Shown: piece after piece, positions 34,536 through 43,775 of the stretch
Layout: every line of letters starts with the position of its first letter
Position numbering within the stretch: the first letter of the stretch is position 1
Assembly (NCBI GenBank): GCA_905215465.1
Contig: CAJMPT010000006.1
Coordinates: 1-64,000 of the forward strand
Length of the DNA stretch: 64,000 nucleotides
Reading direction: 5' to 3'
From: an uncultured bacterium
GTDB taxonomy: Bacteria > Actinomycetota > Coriobacteriia > Coriobacteriales > Atopobiaceae
Made by a program: the position numbers and the translations under genes
The notes under the pieces: generated by a model
Databases searched by the model: none
Told to the model about the DNA's origin: nothing
The model's input: only the letters and a program-made list of their open reading frames with translations

Positions 34536-35828
34536 ATGAGCGACTTTGAGCCCATAGAGCTTCCGATCGCCCCGGACACGCCCGAGGCCTTTGGCTTTGC
34601 CCCCTGTGAGGGTGGCGTCTGCGCTGCCGCGGGCGTCTCTGCAGCGGGCCTGCACGCCGGCTTCCGCCGCGACCCCAACCGTCGTGACATGGCCCTTGTC
34701 GTTGCGGACCAGACCTGCGTGGCTGCCGGCACCTTCACCACCAACCGCTTCTGCGCGGCCCCGGTCATCGTCTCCCGCGAGCACGTGGCCGACGGCCGTG
34801 CCCGCGCGGTCATCCTCAACTCCGGAAACGCCAACGCCGCCACCGGCGAGCCGGGCCTTGCCACCGCGCGCCGAACGGCAGACCTCGTCGCCGCCACGCT
34901 GGGCTGCAAGCCCGCTGACGTGCTGGTTGCCTCCACGGGCGTCATCGGCCAGGAGCTGAGCTTCGGCCCGTTTGAGACGGGCGTGCCCGCCGCGGCCGGG
35001 ACCCTTGCCGCCACGCCCGAGGCGGCCCACGACGCCGCCTGCGCCGTCATGACCACCGACACCGTGCCAAAGGAGGCGTCCTTCGTGGGCAAGCTGCCCG
35101 CGGCAGACGGCTCCGCGTACGAGGTCCACGTGGGCGGCTTCGTCAAGGGCTCCGGCATGATTCAGCCCAACATGGCCACCATGCTCTGCGTCATGTCCAC
35201 GGACGCGCCCCTCACCAGCGAGGCCGCGCACGAGGCGCTTCTCGCCGCCGTGAAGCAGACCTTCAACAAGGTCACCGTGGACTCCGACACCTCCACCAAC
35301 GACACCACCATCCTGCTGGCCACCGGCAAGGCCGCGCCGGCGGGGGAGAGCGTGGGCACGGACTCTGCGGCCTACCTGGCCATCGCCGCCGCCATCAAGG
35401 CCGTCTGCGGCGAGCTCGCCCGCAAGATCGCGGCCGACGGCGAGGGCTCCACCAAGCTCGTGACCGTGAACGTCCTGGGCGCCGCCACCGACGTCGACGC
35501 TGACACCGTGGCCCGCTCCATCGCAAACTCGCCGCTGGTCAAGACCGCCATCTTTGGCCACGACGCCAACTGGGGCCGCGTGGCCGCGGCCGCCGGCAAG
35601 TGCGGTGTGCCCTTTGACCAGCGCGTTGTTGACATCGACTTCATGGGCGTGCCGGTGTGCCGCGCCGGTCTCACCGTTGCCATGGACGAGGACGACATGC
35701 TGTGTCGCTTTGAGGCGCCCGAGATTGACATCACCGTCAACCTCAACTCCGGGGACGCCCACACGCGCGTCTGGACCTGCGACCTCACGCACGACTACGT
35801 CACCATCAACGGAGACTACCGCACGTAA
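34536..35828 (+). CDS. argJ: Bifunctional ornithine acetyltransferase / N-acetylglutamate synthase
   Basis: A 430-residue ArgJ, which recycles the acetyl group from N-acetylornithine to glutamate and can also use acetyl-CoA. It self-cleaves before the Thr in GMIQPNMATMLC near residue 212 to give alpha and beta chains; that site is intact. KVTVDSDTSTNDT (near 246-258) and GHDANWGRV are further signatures. Presence of argJ means the cyclic pathway, so no argA or argE is needed. A weak site precedes ATG; the gene lies 80 bp after argC. Confidence 0.97.
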   Translation: MSDFEPIELPIAPDTPEAFGFAPCEGGVCAAAGVSAAGLHAGFRRDPNRRDMALVVADQTCVAAGTFTTNRFCAAPVIVSREHVADGRARAVILNSGNANAATGEPGLATARRTADLVAATLGCKPADVLVASTGVIGQELSFGPFETGVPAAAGTLAATPEAAHDAACAVMTTDTVPKEASFVGKLPAADGSAYEVHVGGFVKGSGMIQPNMATMLCVMSTDAPLTSEAAHEALLAAVKQTFNKVTVDSDTSTNDTTILLATGKAAPAGESVGTDSAAYLAIAAAIKAVCGELARKIAADGEGSTKLVTVNVLGAATDVDADTVARSIANSPLVKTAIFGHDANWGRVAAAAGKCGVPFDQRVVDIDFMGVPVCRAGLTVAMDEDDMLCRFEAPEIDITVNLNSGDAHTRVWTCDLTHDYVTINGDYRT

Positions 35829-35901
35829 CCCGTGCCGTCGCGGCTGGTAGAGGATTCCAATCTGAGAAGGGCCACGCGCCCTTCTTGCCAAGGAGAGGCA
35901 C

Positions 35902-36777
35902 ATGAAGAAGCGTGACCGCATGGAGCGCGACCGCGCGGCCGGAAAGGCCGAGTTGCTCTGCGAGGCCCTACCCTGGATCAACGAGATGAGCGGCAAGACC
36001 TTTGTCATCAAGTACGGCGGGTCTGCCATGGAGGACCCCGAGCTCTGCCGCCAGGTGGTGGCCGACATAGAGATGCTCAAGCTCATGGGCGTGCGCATCG
36101 TTCTTGTGCACGGTGGCGGCAAGGCCATCAACGCCATGCTCAAGCGCCTGGACGTCCCCGTGAGGTTCAAGGACGGCTTGCGCGTGACCGACGACGAGAC
36201 CATGGAGGCCGTCCAGGAGGTGCTGGTGGGCCACGTCAACCAGCAGCTGGTGTGGGCCCTGAACGAGTACGGCCACAACGCGGTGGGCATCTCCGGCGCC
36301 GACGGAAAGACCCTCAAGGCCGAGCCTGTCGACCCCGACCTCGGCCGCGTCGGACGCATCCGCGAGGTGGACACGAGCCTCATCAACACCATCCTGGACG
36401 ACGGCTACATCCCCGTGGTGGCCACGGTGGGCTGTGGTCCTGACGGCTTCTACAACATCAACGCCGACGTCGCCGCCGACAAGATCGCCGAGGCCATGGG
36501 CGCAGACAAGCTCATCTACCTCACCGACGTGGACGGCCTGTTCCGCGACTTCTCGGACGAGGACAGCCTCGTGGCCCAGCTCAGCCGCAGCGAGACCCAC
36601 GAGCTGTTGGAGTCCGGCACCCTCGACGGCGGCATGATCCCCAAGATCCGCTCCGTCGCCGAGGCGCTCGACGCCGGCGTCTCCGAGGTCGTTATCCTGA
36701 ACGGCACCTATCCGCACTCGCTGCTGCTGGAGATCTTCACCGACGCCGGCTGCGGCACCATGTTCACGCAGGACTAG
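35902..36777 (+). CDS. argB: N-acetylglutamate kinase
   Basis: A 291-residue amino acid kinase carrying out the second, usually arginine-inhibited step. The N-terminal helix (KKRDRMERDRAAGKAELLCEA region) is the type linked to hexameric, feedback-regulated enzymes. IKYGGSAM near 37, VHGGGKAIN near 74 and the C-terminal GTLDGGMIPKI near 241 are diagnostic. AGGAGAGG precedes ATG 35902. It lies between argJ and argD in the operon. Confidence 0.97.
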   Translation: MKKRDRMERDRAAGKAELLCEALPWINEMSGKTFVIKYGGSAMEDPELCRQVVADIEMLKLMGVRIVLVHGGGKAINAMLKRLDVPVRFKDGLRVTDDETMEAVQEVLVGHVNQQLVWALNEYGHNAVGISGADGKTLKAEPVDPDLGRVGRIREVDTSLINTILDDGYIPVVATVGCGPDGFYNINADVAADKIAEAMGADKLIYLTDVDGLFRDFSDEDSLVAQLSRSETHELLESGTLDGGMIPKIRSVAEALDAGVSEVVILNGTYPHSLLLEIFTDAGCGTMFTQD

Positions 36778-36859
36778 GACCAGCCCAGGCCGAGGCGCTT
36801 CTCGCCTGGGCGCCGCCCGGCCCCGCCCGACCGCACGTTCCGTCAAGAAAGAGGACCCC

Positions 36860-38116
36860 ATGCCCGACTTTGCCACCGTCCCCGCCGACGTCGTCTCTGC
36901 CGACGAGACCTACCTCATGCACACCTACGGCCGCCTGCCCGTCGAGCTCGTGGACGCCAAGGGCGCCGTGCTCACCGACTCCACCGGCAAGGAGTACCTG
37001 GACTTTTTGGGCGGCATCGGCTGCGCGAGCCTGGGCCACTGCCACCCGGCCGTTGTGACCGCCGTGCGCGACCAGGCCGAGAAGCTCTGGCAGGTGGGCA
37101 ACTACTTCTACATCGAGAACCGCAACGAGGCGGCGCAGGCCATCTCGGGCCTGCTCTCCGCGGTGACCGATGAGTCCGGCCACGTGGAGGGCTCCACCGG
37201 AATTACCTGGCGCACGTTCTTTGGCAACTCCGGCGCCGAGGCCAACGAGGGTGCCATCAAGGTTGCCCGCCGCTGGGGCGAGGTCAAGCTCGGCGGCGCC
37301 GCGGGCATCGTGAGCGCCCGCAAGAGCTTCCACGGCCGCACGCTGGCAACGCTTGCCGCCACCGGCCAGGACGTCTTCCACAAGAGCTTCCAGCCGCTGC
37401 CCGCGGGCTTTGCCTCCGTGGCCCTGAACGACATCGACGCGCTGCGCGACGCCGTGGAGAACCCCTCCGAGTCCTGCGGCCCCGTCTGCGCCGTCATGCT
37501 CGAGTGCGTCCAGGGCGAGGGTGGCGTCTGGCCCGCCACCTACGACTACCTGCGCGCCGTCACCGATCTCTGCCACGAGAAGGGCATCCTGCTCATCATC
37601 GATGAGGTTCAGACCGGCTTCTTCCGCTGCGGCGCGCCGTTCAGCTTCCAGCGCGCGGGCATCGAGCCGGACGTCGTGAGCATGGCCAAGGGCATCGCCG
37701 ACGGCTTCCCCATGGGCGCCGTCGCTGCGCGCGCCGAGGTGGCCGACCTCATGCGCCTGGGCGACCACGGCTCAACCTTCGGCGGAAGCGCGCTTGCCAT
37801 GGCCGCCTGCCGCGCCACCATAGATGCGCTTCTGGCCGATGACATGGGCGAGCACGTCATTGCCACCGGCAAGCGCCTGCGCCACCGCCTTGAGGCCATA
37901 CCGCACGTGACCGAGGTCCGCGGCCGCGGTCTCATGCGCGGCGCTCAGCTGGACGTCCCCGTGGCCACCGAGCTGGTCAACGAGGGCCTGGCCGCCGGCC
38001 TGGTGCTCAACCACATCGGCGACTCCATCCTGCGCTTCCTGCCTCCGCTGTGCATCACCGACGAGCAGGTCGACGAGGGTATGGACCGCCTGGAGGCCCT
38101 TCTCGCCAAGCACTAG
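36860..38116 (+). CDS. argD: Acetylornithine aminotransferase
   Basis: A 418-residue class III PLP aminotransferase converting N-acetylglutamate semialdehyde to N-acetylornithine. FFGNSGAEANEGAIKVAR near 117-134, DEVQTGFFRCG near 248 and the PLP lysine in MAKGIADGFPMGA near residue 276 are all present. It is last in argC-J-B-D and followed directly by a terminator. argF, argG and argH must lie elsewhere. Confidence 0.96.
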   Translation: MPDFATVPADVVSADETYLMHTYGRLPVELVDAKGAVLTDSTGKEYLDFLGGIGCASLGHCHPAVVTAVRDQAEKLWQVGNYFYIENRNEAAQAISGLLSAVTDESGHVEGSTGITWRTFFGNSGAEANEGAIKVARRWGEVKLGGAAGIVSARKSFHGRTLATLAATGQDVFHKSFQPLPAGFASVALNDIDALRDAVENPSESCGPVCAVMLECVQGEGGVWPATYDYLRAVTDLCHEKGILLIIDEVQTGFFRCGAPFSFQRAGIEPDVVSMAKGIADGFPMGAVAARAEVADLMRLGDHGSTFGGSALAMAACRATIDALLADDMGEHVIATGKRLRHRLEAIPHVTEVRGRGLMRGAQLDVPVATELVNEGLAAGLVLNHIGDSILRFLPPLCITDEQVDEGMDRLEALLAKH

Positions 38117-38120
38117 GACC

Positions 38121-38138
38121 GGACAATCTGTCCTTTTT
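38121..38138 (+). terminator. Terminator of the arg operon
   Basis: GGACA-ATC-TGTCC followed by TTTTT, 4 bp after argD. A second hairpin (CGACCCCG 38140-38147 with CGGGGTCG 38167-38174) follows. Confidence 0.7.
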
Positions 38139-38226
38139 GCGACCCCGGTGCGCCTGTCTGCCGCGTCGGGGTCGTGTCCTAGAATGAGCCTCGCTTGTGC
38201 ATAGCGAGAATCAGGGGGCATCAAAC

Positions 38227-39387
38227 ATGCAAATCACCGAGGGCATTGCCTACATTGGCGTGAACGACCACGACATCGACCTCTTTGAGGGTCAGTACGA
38301 CGTCCGCCAGAACGGCATGTCATACAACTCCTACGTGGTCCTGGGCCAGAAGGTGGCCGTCTTGGACACCGTGGACGGCGGCTTTGTGGACGAGTGGCTG
38401 GGCAAGCTGGACGGCGCGCTTGACGGCCGCACGCCCGACTACCTGGTTGTCCACCACATGGAGCCGGACCACTCCGCGGGCATCGCCGCCTTCATGGAGC
38501 GCTATCCCGCAGCGCAGGTGGTTGCCTCCGCGCCGGCCTTCAAGATGATGGCCGCCTACTTTGGCACGGACTTCGCCGACCGCCGCGTGGTTGCCAAGGA
38601 GGGCTTCAAGCTCGACCTGGGCGGCCACGCGCTCACCTTCATCGGCGCCGCCAACGTGCACTGGCCCGAGGTGCTCTTCTCCTTTGAGGCCACCACGCGC
38701 ACGCTCTTCTCGGCTGACGGGTTTGGCAAGTTCGGCGCGCTCGACGTGGAGGACTCCGAGGGCTGGGCACACGAGGCCAGGCGCTACTACTTTGGCATCG
38801 TGGGCAAGTTCGGCCGCAACGTGCAGGCCGTCCTCAAGAAGGCCGCGGGCCTGGACATCGCGCGCATCTGCCCGCTGCATGGACCGGTGCTTGACCAGGA
38901 GCTTGGCTACTACCTGGACCTCTACAACACCTGGTCCAGCTACGAGCCCGAGGACAAGGGCGTGACCGTGTGCTTCTCCTCGGTCTACGGCCACACCAGG
39001 CAGGCTGCCCTCGAGCTGGCGTCCGCTCTTCAGGAGCGTGGCCAGAAGGTCTGTGTCTTTGACCTTGCCCGCGACGACATGTCCGAGGCCGTGGAGGACG
39101 CCTTCCGCTACGACCGCCTGGTGCTTGCCAGCGTGACCTACAACGGTGACGTCTTCCCGTTCATGAGCACCTTCATCCACGCCCTGGCCGAGCACGCCTA
39201 TCAGAACCGCACGGTGGCCCTCATGGAGTCCGGCACCTGGGCGCCGGCGGCCGCAAAGGCCATGCGCGCCCAGCTGGAGCAGATGAAGGGCCTGGCCGTG
39301 GCCGAGCAGGTGGTCACCGTCCGCGGCTCCCTGGACGACGCCTCCCGCGCCCAGATCGCCGCCCTGGCAGACGAGCTCTGCGCGTAG
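38227..39387 (+). CDS. Flavodiiron protein (FprA type)
   Basis: A 386-residue A-type flavoprotein that reduces oxygen to water, or nitric oxide to nitrous oxide, protecting anaerobes. The metallo-beta-lactamase part holds the di-iron ligands HMEPDH (77-82), His in NVHWPEV, Asp in SADGFGKFG and His in CPLHGPV. The C-terminal flavodoxin domain begins at VTVCFSSVYGHTRQA near residue 248. The start is ATG 38227 after GGGGGC; an in-frame start 10 codons upstream has no site. It is monocistronic, with a strong terminator. No rubredoxin gene is adjacent. Confidence 0.95.
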   Translation: MQITEGIAYIGVNDHDIDLFEGQYDVRQNGMSYNSYVVLGQKVAVLDTVDGGFVDEWLGKLDGALDGRTPDYLVVHHMEPDHSAGIAAFMERYPAAQVVASAPAFKMMAAYFGTDFADRRVVAKEGFKLDLGGHALTFIGAANVHWPEVLFSFEATTRTLFSADGFGKFGALDVEDSEGWAHEARRYYFGIVGKFGRNVQAVLKKAAGLDIARICPLHGPVLDQELGYYLDLYNTWSSYEPEDKGVTVCFSSVYGHTRQAALELASALQERGQKVCVFDLARDDMSEAVEDAFRYDRLVLASVTYNGDVFPFMSTFIHALAEHAYQNRTVALMESGTWAPAAAKAMRAQLEQMKGLAVAEQVVTVRGSLDDASRAQIAALADELCA

Positions 39388-39427
39388 GGGAGAAGGGCCA
39401 AGGGCGCACCGCGGCGCAGGCGGCAGC

Positions 39428-39470
39428 AAAAGGGGCGGCCCCGGACGTTCAATCCGGGGCCGCCCCTTTG
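39428..39470. terminator. Bidirectional terminator between flavodiiron and MFS genes
   Basis: A perfect 15-bp stem (39431-39445 with 39453-39467) flanked by AAA on the left and TTTG on the right. It serves the converging genes on both strands. Confidence 0.93.
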
Positions 39471-39494
39471 TCTTGTCTTGCCTCAGGCGCTTCT

Positions 39495-39514
39495 GGCGAG
39501 AAGCCCTTCTCGCC
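39495..39514. repeat. Head-to-head pair of the GGCGAGAAG word
   Basis: GGCGAGAAG (39495-39503), two bases, then CTTCTCGCC (39506-39514). It lies 8 bp beyond the stop of the minus-strand MFS gene, a position suited to transcript termination. Confidence 0.85.
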
Positions 39515-39521
39515 GTGTGCG

Positions 39522-40757
39522 CTACTCGGAGGCTTGATCGCGGGCGGGGACCTTGAGCATCATGACGAATCCGATGACAAACAGAACGGCAATGCTCATG
39601 ACGCCCAGGCTGGAGTTGTTGGTGAGGGCGGTGAATGTGCCCACCAGGAAGGTGCCCAGGATGGCGGCGTACTTGCCAAAGATGTCGAAGAAGCCAAAGT
39701 ACTCGTTGGCACGCTCCTTGGGGCAGAGCTTGCCAAACTCCGAGCGAGAGAGCGCCTGGATGCCGCCCTGGAACATGCCGACCAGGATGGCCAGGATCCA
39801 GAACTCCGTGGCCGTGCGCAGGAAGAGCGCAGCAAACAGGGTGATGCCAAAGTAGGCGGCGATGGCGATGAGCAGCATCCTGCGGGTGCCGTACTTGCTG
39901 GACAGGCGGCCGTAGATGATGGCGGACGGGAAGGCCACGAACTGCGTCACCAGAAGGGCGAGCACGAGCTGCGTGGAGCTGATGCCGAGGTCCGTTCCGT
40001 AGCTGGTGGAGAGCTTGATGATGGTGTGGACGCCGTCGATGTAGAAGAAGTAGGCAATCATGTAGAACTTGATGGCTCGATTGGTCCACATCTCCTTGAG
40101 GGTACCGCCTATGCCCTTGATGGCGCGGCTCACGGCGTGCTCCTCGCGCGGCTTGAAGTGCTTCTGCTGCACGTCCCTGAGCATGGGGATGGTGAAGGCC
40201 AGCCACCAGGCGGCGGTGATCACGAAGGCGATCTGCATTGCGGTCTGAAGGCCTATGCCCAGTGCGTCGTAGTTGAGCACCACGAGCAGGCACGCGATGA
40301 ACGGCACGCAGCTGCCGATGTAGCCCCAGGCGTAGCCCTGGCTGGAGATCTCGTCCATGCGGTCGTCTGTGGTGGCGTCCACCAGCAGCGCGTCGTAGAA
40401 CACCATGGACGAGTTGAGCGCCACCGAGCTGATGACGTAGATGACGAGGAAGGCCATGGCGCTCGTGGGTATGCCCAGGGCCACCGTGGCCACCACGCCC
40501 GTGCCGACGCAGCCAACGATGAACTTCTTCTTCATGCCCTTCATGTCGGCGATGGAGCCCAGGATGGGCATGAGCAGCGCGATGATGAGGGAGGCCACGG
40601 TCTCGGCGTAGCTCCAGGCAACCACCACGCCGCCGTCGGGCGCCAGCGAGCTGAAGTAGATGGGGATGACGCTGGTGGCGAGAAGCACCAGGGCCGAGTT
40701 GCCCACGTCGTACATGATCCAGCTCTTCTCGGCGCGGGTCATCTTCTGCTTGGCCAT
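39522..40757 (-). CDS. MFS transporter, UMF1/Atg22-like
   Basis: A 411-residue major facilitator with 12 predicted helices. The opening KSWIMYDVGNSALVLLATSVI and the loop GSIADMKGMKKKF fit the UMF1 (Atg22-like) group, whose yeast relative exports amino acids from the vacuole; bacterial substrates are unknown. A GAGGAGG site precedes ATG 40757. It is monocistronic, and a TTGAC-AC-GTCAA dyad at 40801-40812 lies in its upstream region. Confidence 0.88.
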   Translation of the reverse strand: MAKQKMTRAEKSWIMYDVGNSALVLLATSVIPIYFSSLAPDGGVVVAWSYAETVASLIIALLMPILGSIADMKGMKKKFIVGCVGTGVVATVALGIPTSAMAFLVIYVISSVALNSSMVFYDALLVDATTDDRMDEISSQGYAWGYIGSCVPFIACLLVVLNYDALGIGLQTAMQIAFVITAAWWLAFTIPMLRDVQQKHFKPREEHAVSRAIKGIGGTLKEMWTNRAIKFYMIAYFFYIDGVHTIIKLSTSYGTDLGISSTQLVLALLVTQFVAFPSAIIYGRLSSKYGTRRMLLIAIAAYFGITLFAALFLRTATEFWILAILVGMFQGGIQALSRSEFGKLCPKERANEYFGFFDIFGKYAAILGTFLVGTFTALTNNSSLGVMSIAVLFVIGFVMMLKVPARDQASE

Positions 40758-41010
40758 GGGGCCTCCTCTGGTTGTCGCTTCGTCTGGCGGCTCGGCAATA
40801 TTGACACGTCAACATTACAACAACGTCCGGCCGGCTGCCTCGGAGCCATTGATGCAATCACGTTACCGCACGGCGGGATGCGTCCTCCCAACGCGGCGGT
40901 AAGGGTTGTGTAATACGCCGCAGTCGGCATGTGGACGGGCTTCTCGCCGCGCGCCCGTGGCCTCGCGTTGGTTCATAATCGGGGGCAGGAAAACGCGAGA
41001 AAGGCCTCCC

Positions 41011-41991
41011 ATGCCAGCCATCGTCACCCATGACCTCTTTGGCCGCGCCGTCGCCGATGACGTCGCCGACCTCATGAACTTCCGCTCCGTTGACGAGAGG
41101 GACGCCTACCTCCTGGGCAACCAGGGTCCCGACCCGCTCTTCTACCTGGTGGCGCACCCGCTGATGGCAAAGTGGTCAAAGCTCGGCAACACCATGCACA
41201 ACGCCTCTCCCGCGCCGCTCTTGGTTGCCATGCGCGAGGCCGCCGAGCAGCTCGAGGGGCGCGAGCGCGCCATCGCCCGCGCCTACGTGGCCGGCTTCAC
41301 GAGCCACTGGGTCCTGGACTCCACTATGCATCCCTTTGTGTACTACTGGCAAAACGGCCTCACCCGCGCGGGCGTTCCCGGCCTTGACGGCGCCGACGCG
41401 CAGAAGGTCCACGCGGAGATCGAGCGCGACTGGGACGAGATGGCCCTCTTCCGCCTGACGGGCAAGACCGTGGCCGAGTGGCGCCCCTACCGCGAGGTCC
41501 TGGTGGCTTCTCCCGAGGTGCTCTCCTGCGTGGACAAGCTCTACTTCTATACGGCACTGTGGGTGTTCGGTCTGCCGGTGGACCCGCAGACCTTCTCCGT
41601 CTCGGTCCACGAGTTCAGGCTCCTGCAGCGCCTCTTCTACTCCGCGGGCGGCGGCAAGCGCCTGGCCCTGGGCGGCGTCGAGCGCCTCTTCACGCACGAC
41701 CGCTACTCGCTCTACCGCGCCATGAGCCACCGCGTGCGCAGGCAGGACACCAGCGACTTTGACAACCGCGAGCACGCCAGCTGGGACAACCCCTTCACGG
41801 GCCAGGCGTCCACGGCCGACTTCTGGGAGCTCTTCGAGGGCGCCCAGGCCCGCCTCCTGCCGCTCATCGACGAGATCGTCATCTCCGGCGCGGGCTTTGC
41901 CACCGTGCGCCAGCTCACGGGGGACCTCAACTTCGAGGGCAACCCGGTGCCTCCCGCCAGCAACGACGCCGCTGCCGAGGCCGCCCGTTGA
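41011..41991 (+). CDS. Zinc-dependent phospholipase C-like protein
   Basis: A 326-residue protein of the zinc-dependent phospholipase C / S1-P1-like fold. Metal-binding candidates are His in IVTHDLFG, GNQGPDPLFY near residue 37-46, and FTSHWVLDSTMHPFVYY near 93-109. No signal peptide is visible, so it is probably cytosolic, unlike secreted phospholipase C; the substrate is uncertain. The start is ATG 41011 after GAGAAAGG. Its TGA overlaps the TTG start of vsr. Confidence 0.82.
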   Translation: MPAIVTHDLFGRAVADDVADLMNFRSVDERDAYLLGNQGPDPLFYLVAHPLMAKWSKLGNTMHNASPAPLLVAMREAAEQLEGRERAIARAYVAGFTSHWVLDSTMHPFVYYWQNGLTRAGVPGLDGADAQKVHAEIERDWDEMALFRLTGKTVAEWRPYREVLVASPEVLSCVDKLYFYTALWVFGLPVDPQTFSVSVHEFRLLQRLFYSAGGGKRLALGGVERLFTHDRYSLYRAMSHRVRRQDTSDFDNREHASWDNPFTGQASTADFWELFEGAQARLLPLIDEIVISGAGFATVRQLTGDLNFEGNPVPPASNDAAAEAAR

Positions 41992-42530
41992 CGGAGGACT
42001 CCCGCGCCGAAAGGCCCGTCTCCGCGGCCACGCGCCACGTGATGCAGGCTAACAAGAGCAAGAACACAAAGCCCGAGCTCAAGGTCCGCGCGGCCCTGCG
42101 CAAGGCCGGGCTTTCCGGCTACCGCCTGCACTGGAAGAAGGCTCCGGGCAAGCCCGACATCTGCTATCCCGGCCGCCGCGTGGCCATCTTTGTCAACGGC
42201 TGCTTCTGGCACCGCTGCCCGCACTGCGGCCTTTCCATGCCCAAGTCAAACGTGGACTTCTGGGAGGCCAAGTTCGCCCGCAACCGCGCCCGCGACGCGC
42301 GCGACAACGCGCTTCTGGTGAGCGGCGGCTGGACGGTCATCACCATCTGGGAGTGCCGCCTCAAGAAGGGTTGCTTTGACGCCACCATGGCCGAGCTCGT
42401 GCGGCAGATCCGCCGCGCGGAGGAGCTGCACGCCGCCGGCCTGCGCTCAGGACGCCTGGTGGAGATTGGCTCCGAGCCGGCTTGGCGCGTCCGCCGCAGC
42501 CGCCTGCGCCGCCGCTTGCGCAGGGCGTAG
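41988..42530 (+). CDS. vsr: Very short patch repair (Vsr) endonuclease
   Basis: A 180-residue T:G mismatch endonuclease that nicks beside thymines formed by deamination of 5-methylcytosine. NKSKNTKPELKVR, the metal-binding Asp in GKPDICYPGRRVAIFVNGCF and the zinc/His motif FWHRCPHC are clear. The start is taken as TTG 41988, overlapping the previous stop (TTGA) with GGAGG absent; ATG 42042 is an alternative but would trim the conserved N-terminus. No cytosine-5 methyltransferase lies in the window, though Vsr usually sits beside one. The C-terminus is an Arg-rich tail. Confidence 0.92.
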   Translation: MTEDSRAERPVSAATRHVMQANKSKNTKPELKVRAALRKAGLSGYRLHWKKAPGKPDICYPGRRVAIFVNGCFWHRCPHCGLSMPKSNVDFWEAKFARNRARDARDNALLVSGGWTVITIWECRLKKGCFDATMAELVRQIRRAEELHAAGLRSGRLVEIGSEPAWRVRRSRLRRRLRRA

Positions 42531-42590
42531 GCCTCTGTCGGGCCGCACGGGCTTCTCGCCTGTCGGGCTTCTCGCCGCCTGCGCCGCCGC

Positions 42591-42652
42591 TCTCATCCCA
42601 AATCGACATTCTGGGGGCCTTTGAGGGGGCAAAACGTCGATTTGGGATGAGA
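42591..42652. repeat. Intergenic hairpin with 17-bp arms (element E)
   Basis: Perfect arms 42591-42607 and 42636-42652 (CTCATCCCAAATCGAC outer part) around a 28-nt loop. Two direct CTTCTCGCC words at about 42552 and 42570 precede it and GGCGAGAAG follows at about 42673. The arm core CGATTTGGGAT resembles CGACTTGGGTAT in the elements at 63.4 kb. Confidence 0.85.
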
Positions 42653-42793
42653 ACGCCTTACGGAGCCCTCCTAGGCGAGAAGTGCCTCTACGCCCCTAAC
42701 GCCGCAGGCGCGTTGTTACGCCCAGGTAGCAAGGAAGTGCCGTTTGCCCGACACGCCGGCCGGCGGTGCCTGCCTGGTGGTAGGCTCTTGCCA

Positions 42794-43648
42794 ATGCGGC
42801 GCAGGTGGGAGCCTGCAAGACTGGGGGAGGGGATTCCGACGTCAACCTACGTCTTCTCTGACGTGCACGGCCACCGAGCCACGCTCGAGCGCGTGCTGGA
42901 GCGCGTCTGCCCCTCTGCCGAGGACCGCTTCTTCTGCCTGGGAGACATGATCGACCGTGGCCCCGACCCGTTGGGCGTCATTGCCGTCACCCGCGCACTG
43001 CCCAACGTCTGCGTGCTCAAGGGCAACCACGAGGACCTCATGCTTCACGCCCTGAGGGGCAAGGATGAGGTCGAGATGTCCATGTGCGCCATGGACTGGG
43101 CCATGAACGGCGGCTCCACCACGTCGGACGCCCTGGAGGCCCTCGACGACGAGGATGCCGCCATGATCGTTGACTGGGCGGAGCGGCTTGCGTGCTGGGC
43201 TCAGGCGCGCGTGGGCGGGCGCGACTACATCCTCACGCACGCGGGCATCGATCCGTGGCGCGTCGAGGTTCCCGCCTCGTGGGAAGACGGCGCCATCGAG
43301 CGGCTCATGGCCGGGCAGAGGCCCGATGACCTGCTGTGGATTCGCGACGACTTCTGGACCAGCCCCACCGGCCTGGTCAACGAGCAGGGAGAAGGGCCCA
43401 TCGTCATTGCCGGGCACACGCCCACGCCCTACCTGGCGGCCATGCTCGGGGAGTCCTGCGGCCCCACGAGAAACGCCGACGGCCTGGCTCAGATGGTCAA
43501 GGTCGGCGCCTGCGAGGCCACGGGCGGCGTGGCGGACCGCTGGGACATCGATGCCGGAGCCGCTGGCGGCGCCGGGTTTGGCCAGGTACTTGTCCTGCGC
43601 CTGGACGACGGGGCCTGTTTCTACGAGTCTGTCCTTCCTGGCGAGTAG
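42794..43648 (+). CDS. Calcineurin-like metallophosphoesterase (PPP family)
   Basis: A 284-residue bacterial PPP-type phosphatase. Metal ligands are seen in order: FSDVHGHRATLE, CLGDMIDRGPDP, LKGNHEDLMLHAL, LTHAGIDP and IAGHTPTPYL, the set for a di-metal centre. Related enzymes are protein Ser/Thr phosphatases or Ap4A hydrolases. The start is uncertain: ATG 42794 has only a weak site, while a strong GGGGGAGGGG lies at 42824-42834 just before the conserved domain without a standard start after it. The gap upstream carries hairpin E. Confidence 0.88.
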   Translation: MRRRWEPARLGEGIPTSTYVFSDVHGHRATLERVLERVCPSAEDRFFCLGDMIDRGPDPLGVIAVTRALPNVCVLKGNHEDLMLHALRGKDEVEMSMCAMDWAMNGGSTTSDALEALDDEDAAMIVDWAERLACWAQARVGGRDYILTHAGIDPWRVEVPASWEDGAIERLMAGQRPDDLLWIRDDFWTSPTGLVNEQGEGPIVIAGHTPTPYLAAMLGESCGPTRNADGLAQMVKVGACEATGGVADRWDIDAGAAGGAGFGQVLVLRLDDGACFYESVLPGE

Positions 43649-43672
43649 CCGAGGGAAGGTCAGGGAAGAGCA

Positions 43673-43721
43673 CGAGGGGCCGCTCGCGTCGGATGACGCA
43701 GGCGGCCCCTCGCGCTTCTCG
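43673..43721. terminator. Hairpin followed by CTTCTCGG
   Basis: CGAGGGGCCGC (43673-43683) pairs perfectly with GCGGCCCCTCG (43702-43712), and CTTCTCGG follows where a U-tract would be expected. It separates converging genes and probably ends the phosphatase message. Confidence 0.6.
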
Positions 43722-43775
43722 GCTTGATGGCTGGCGGCGCGGCCGGTGCCGGGTGGGCGTCGGTTGGCCCGGCCC

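Noticed and set aside
39468..40913. Plus-strand open frame of 481 codons opposite the MFS transporter
   Set aside because: The minus strand encodes a 12-helix transporter with a strong ribosome site; the opposite frame is hydrophilic noise.
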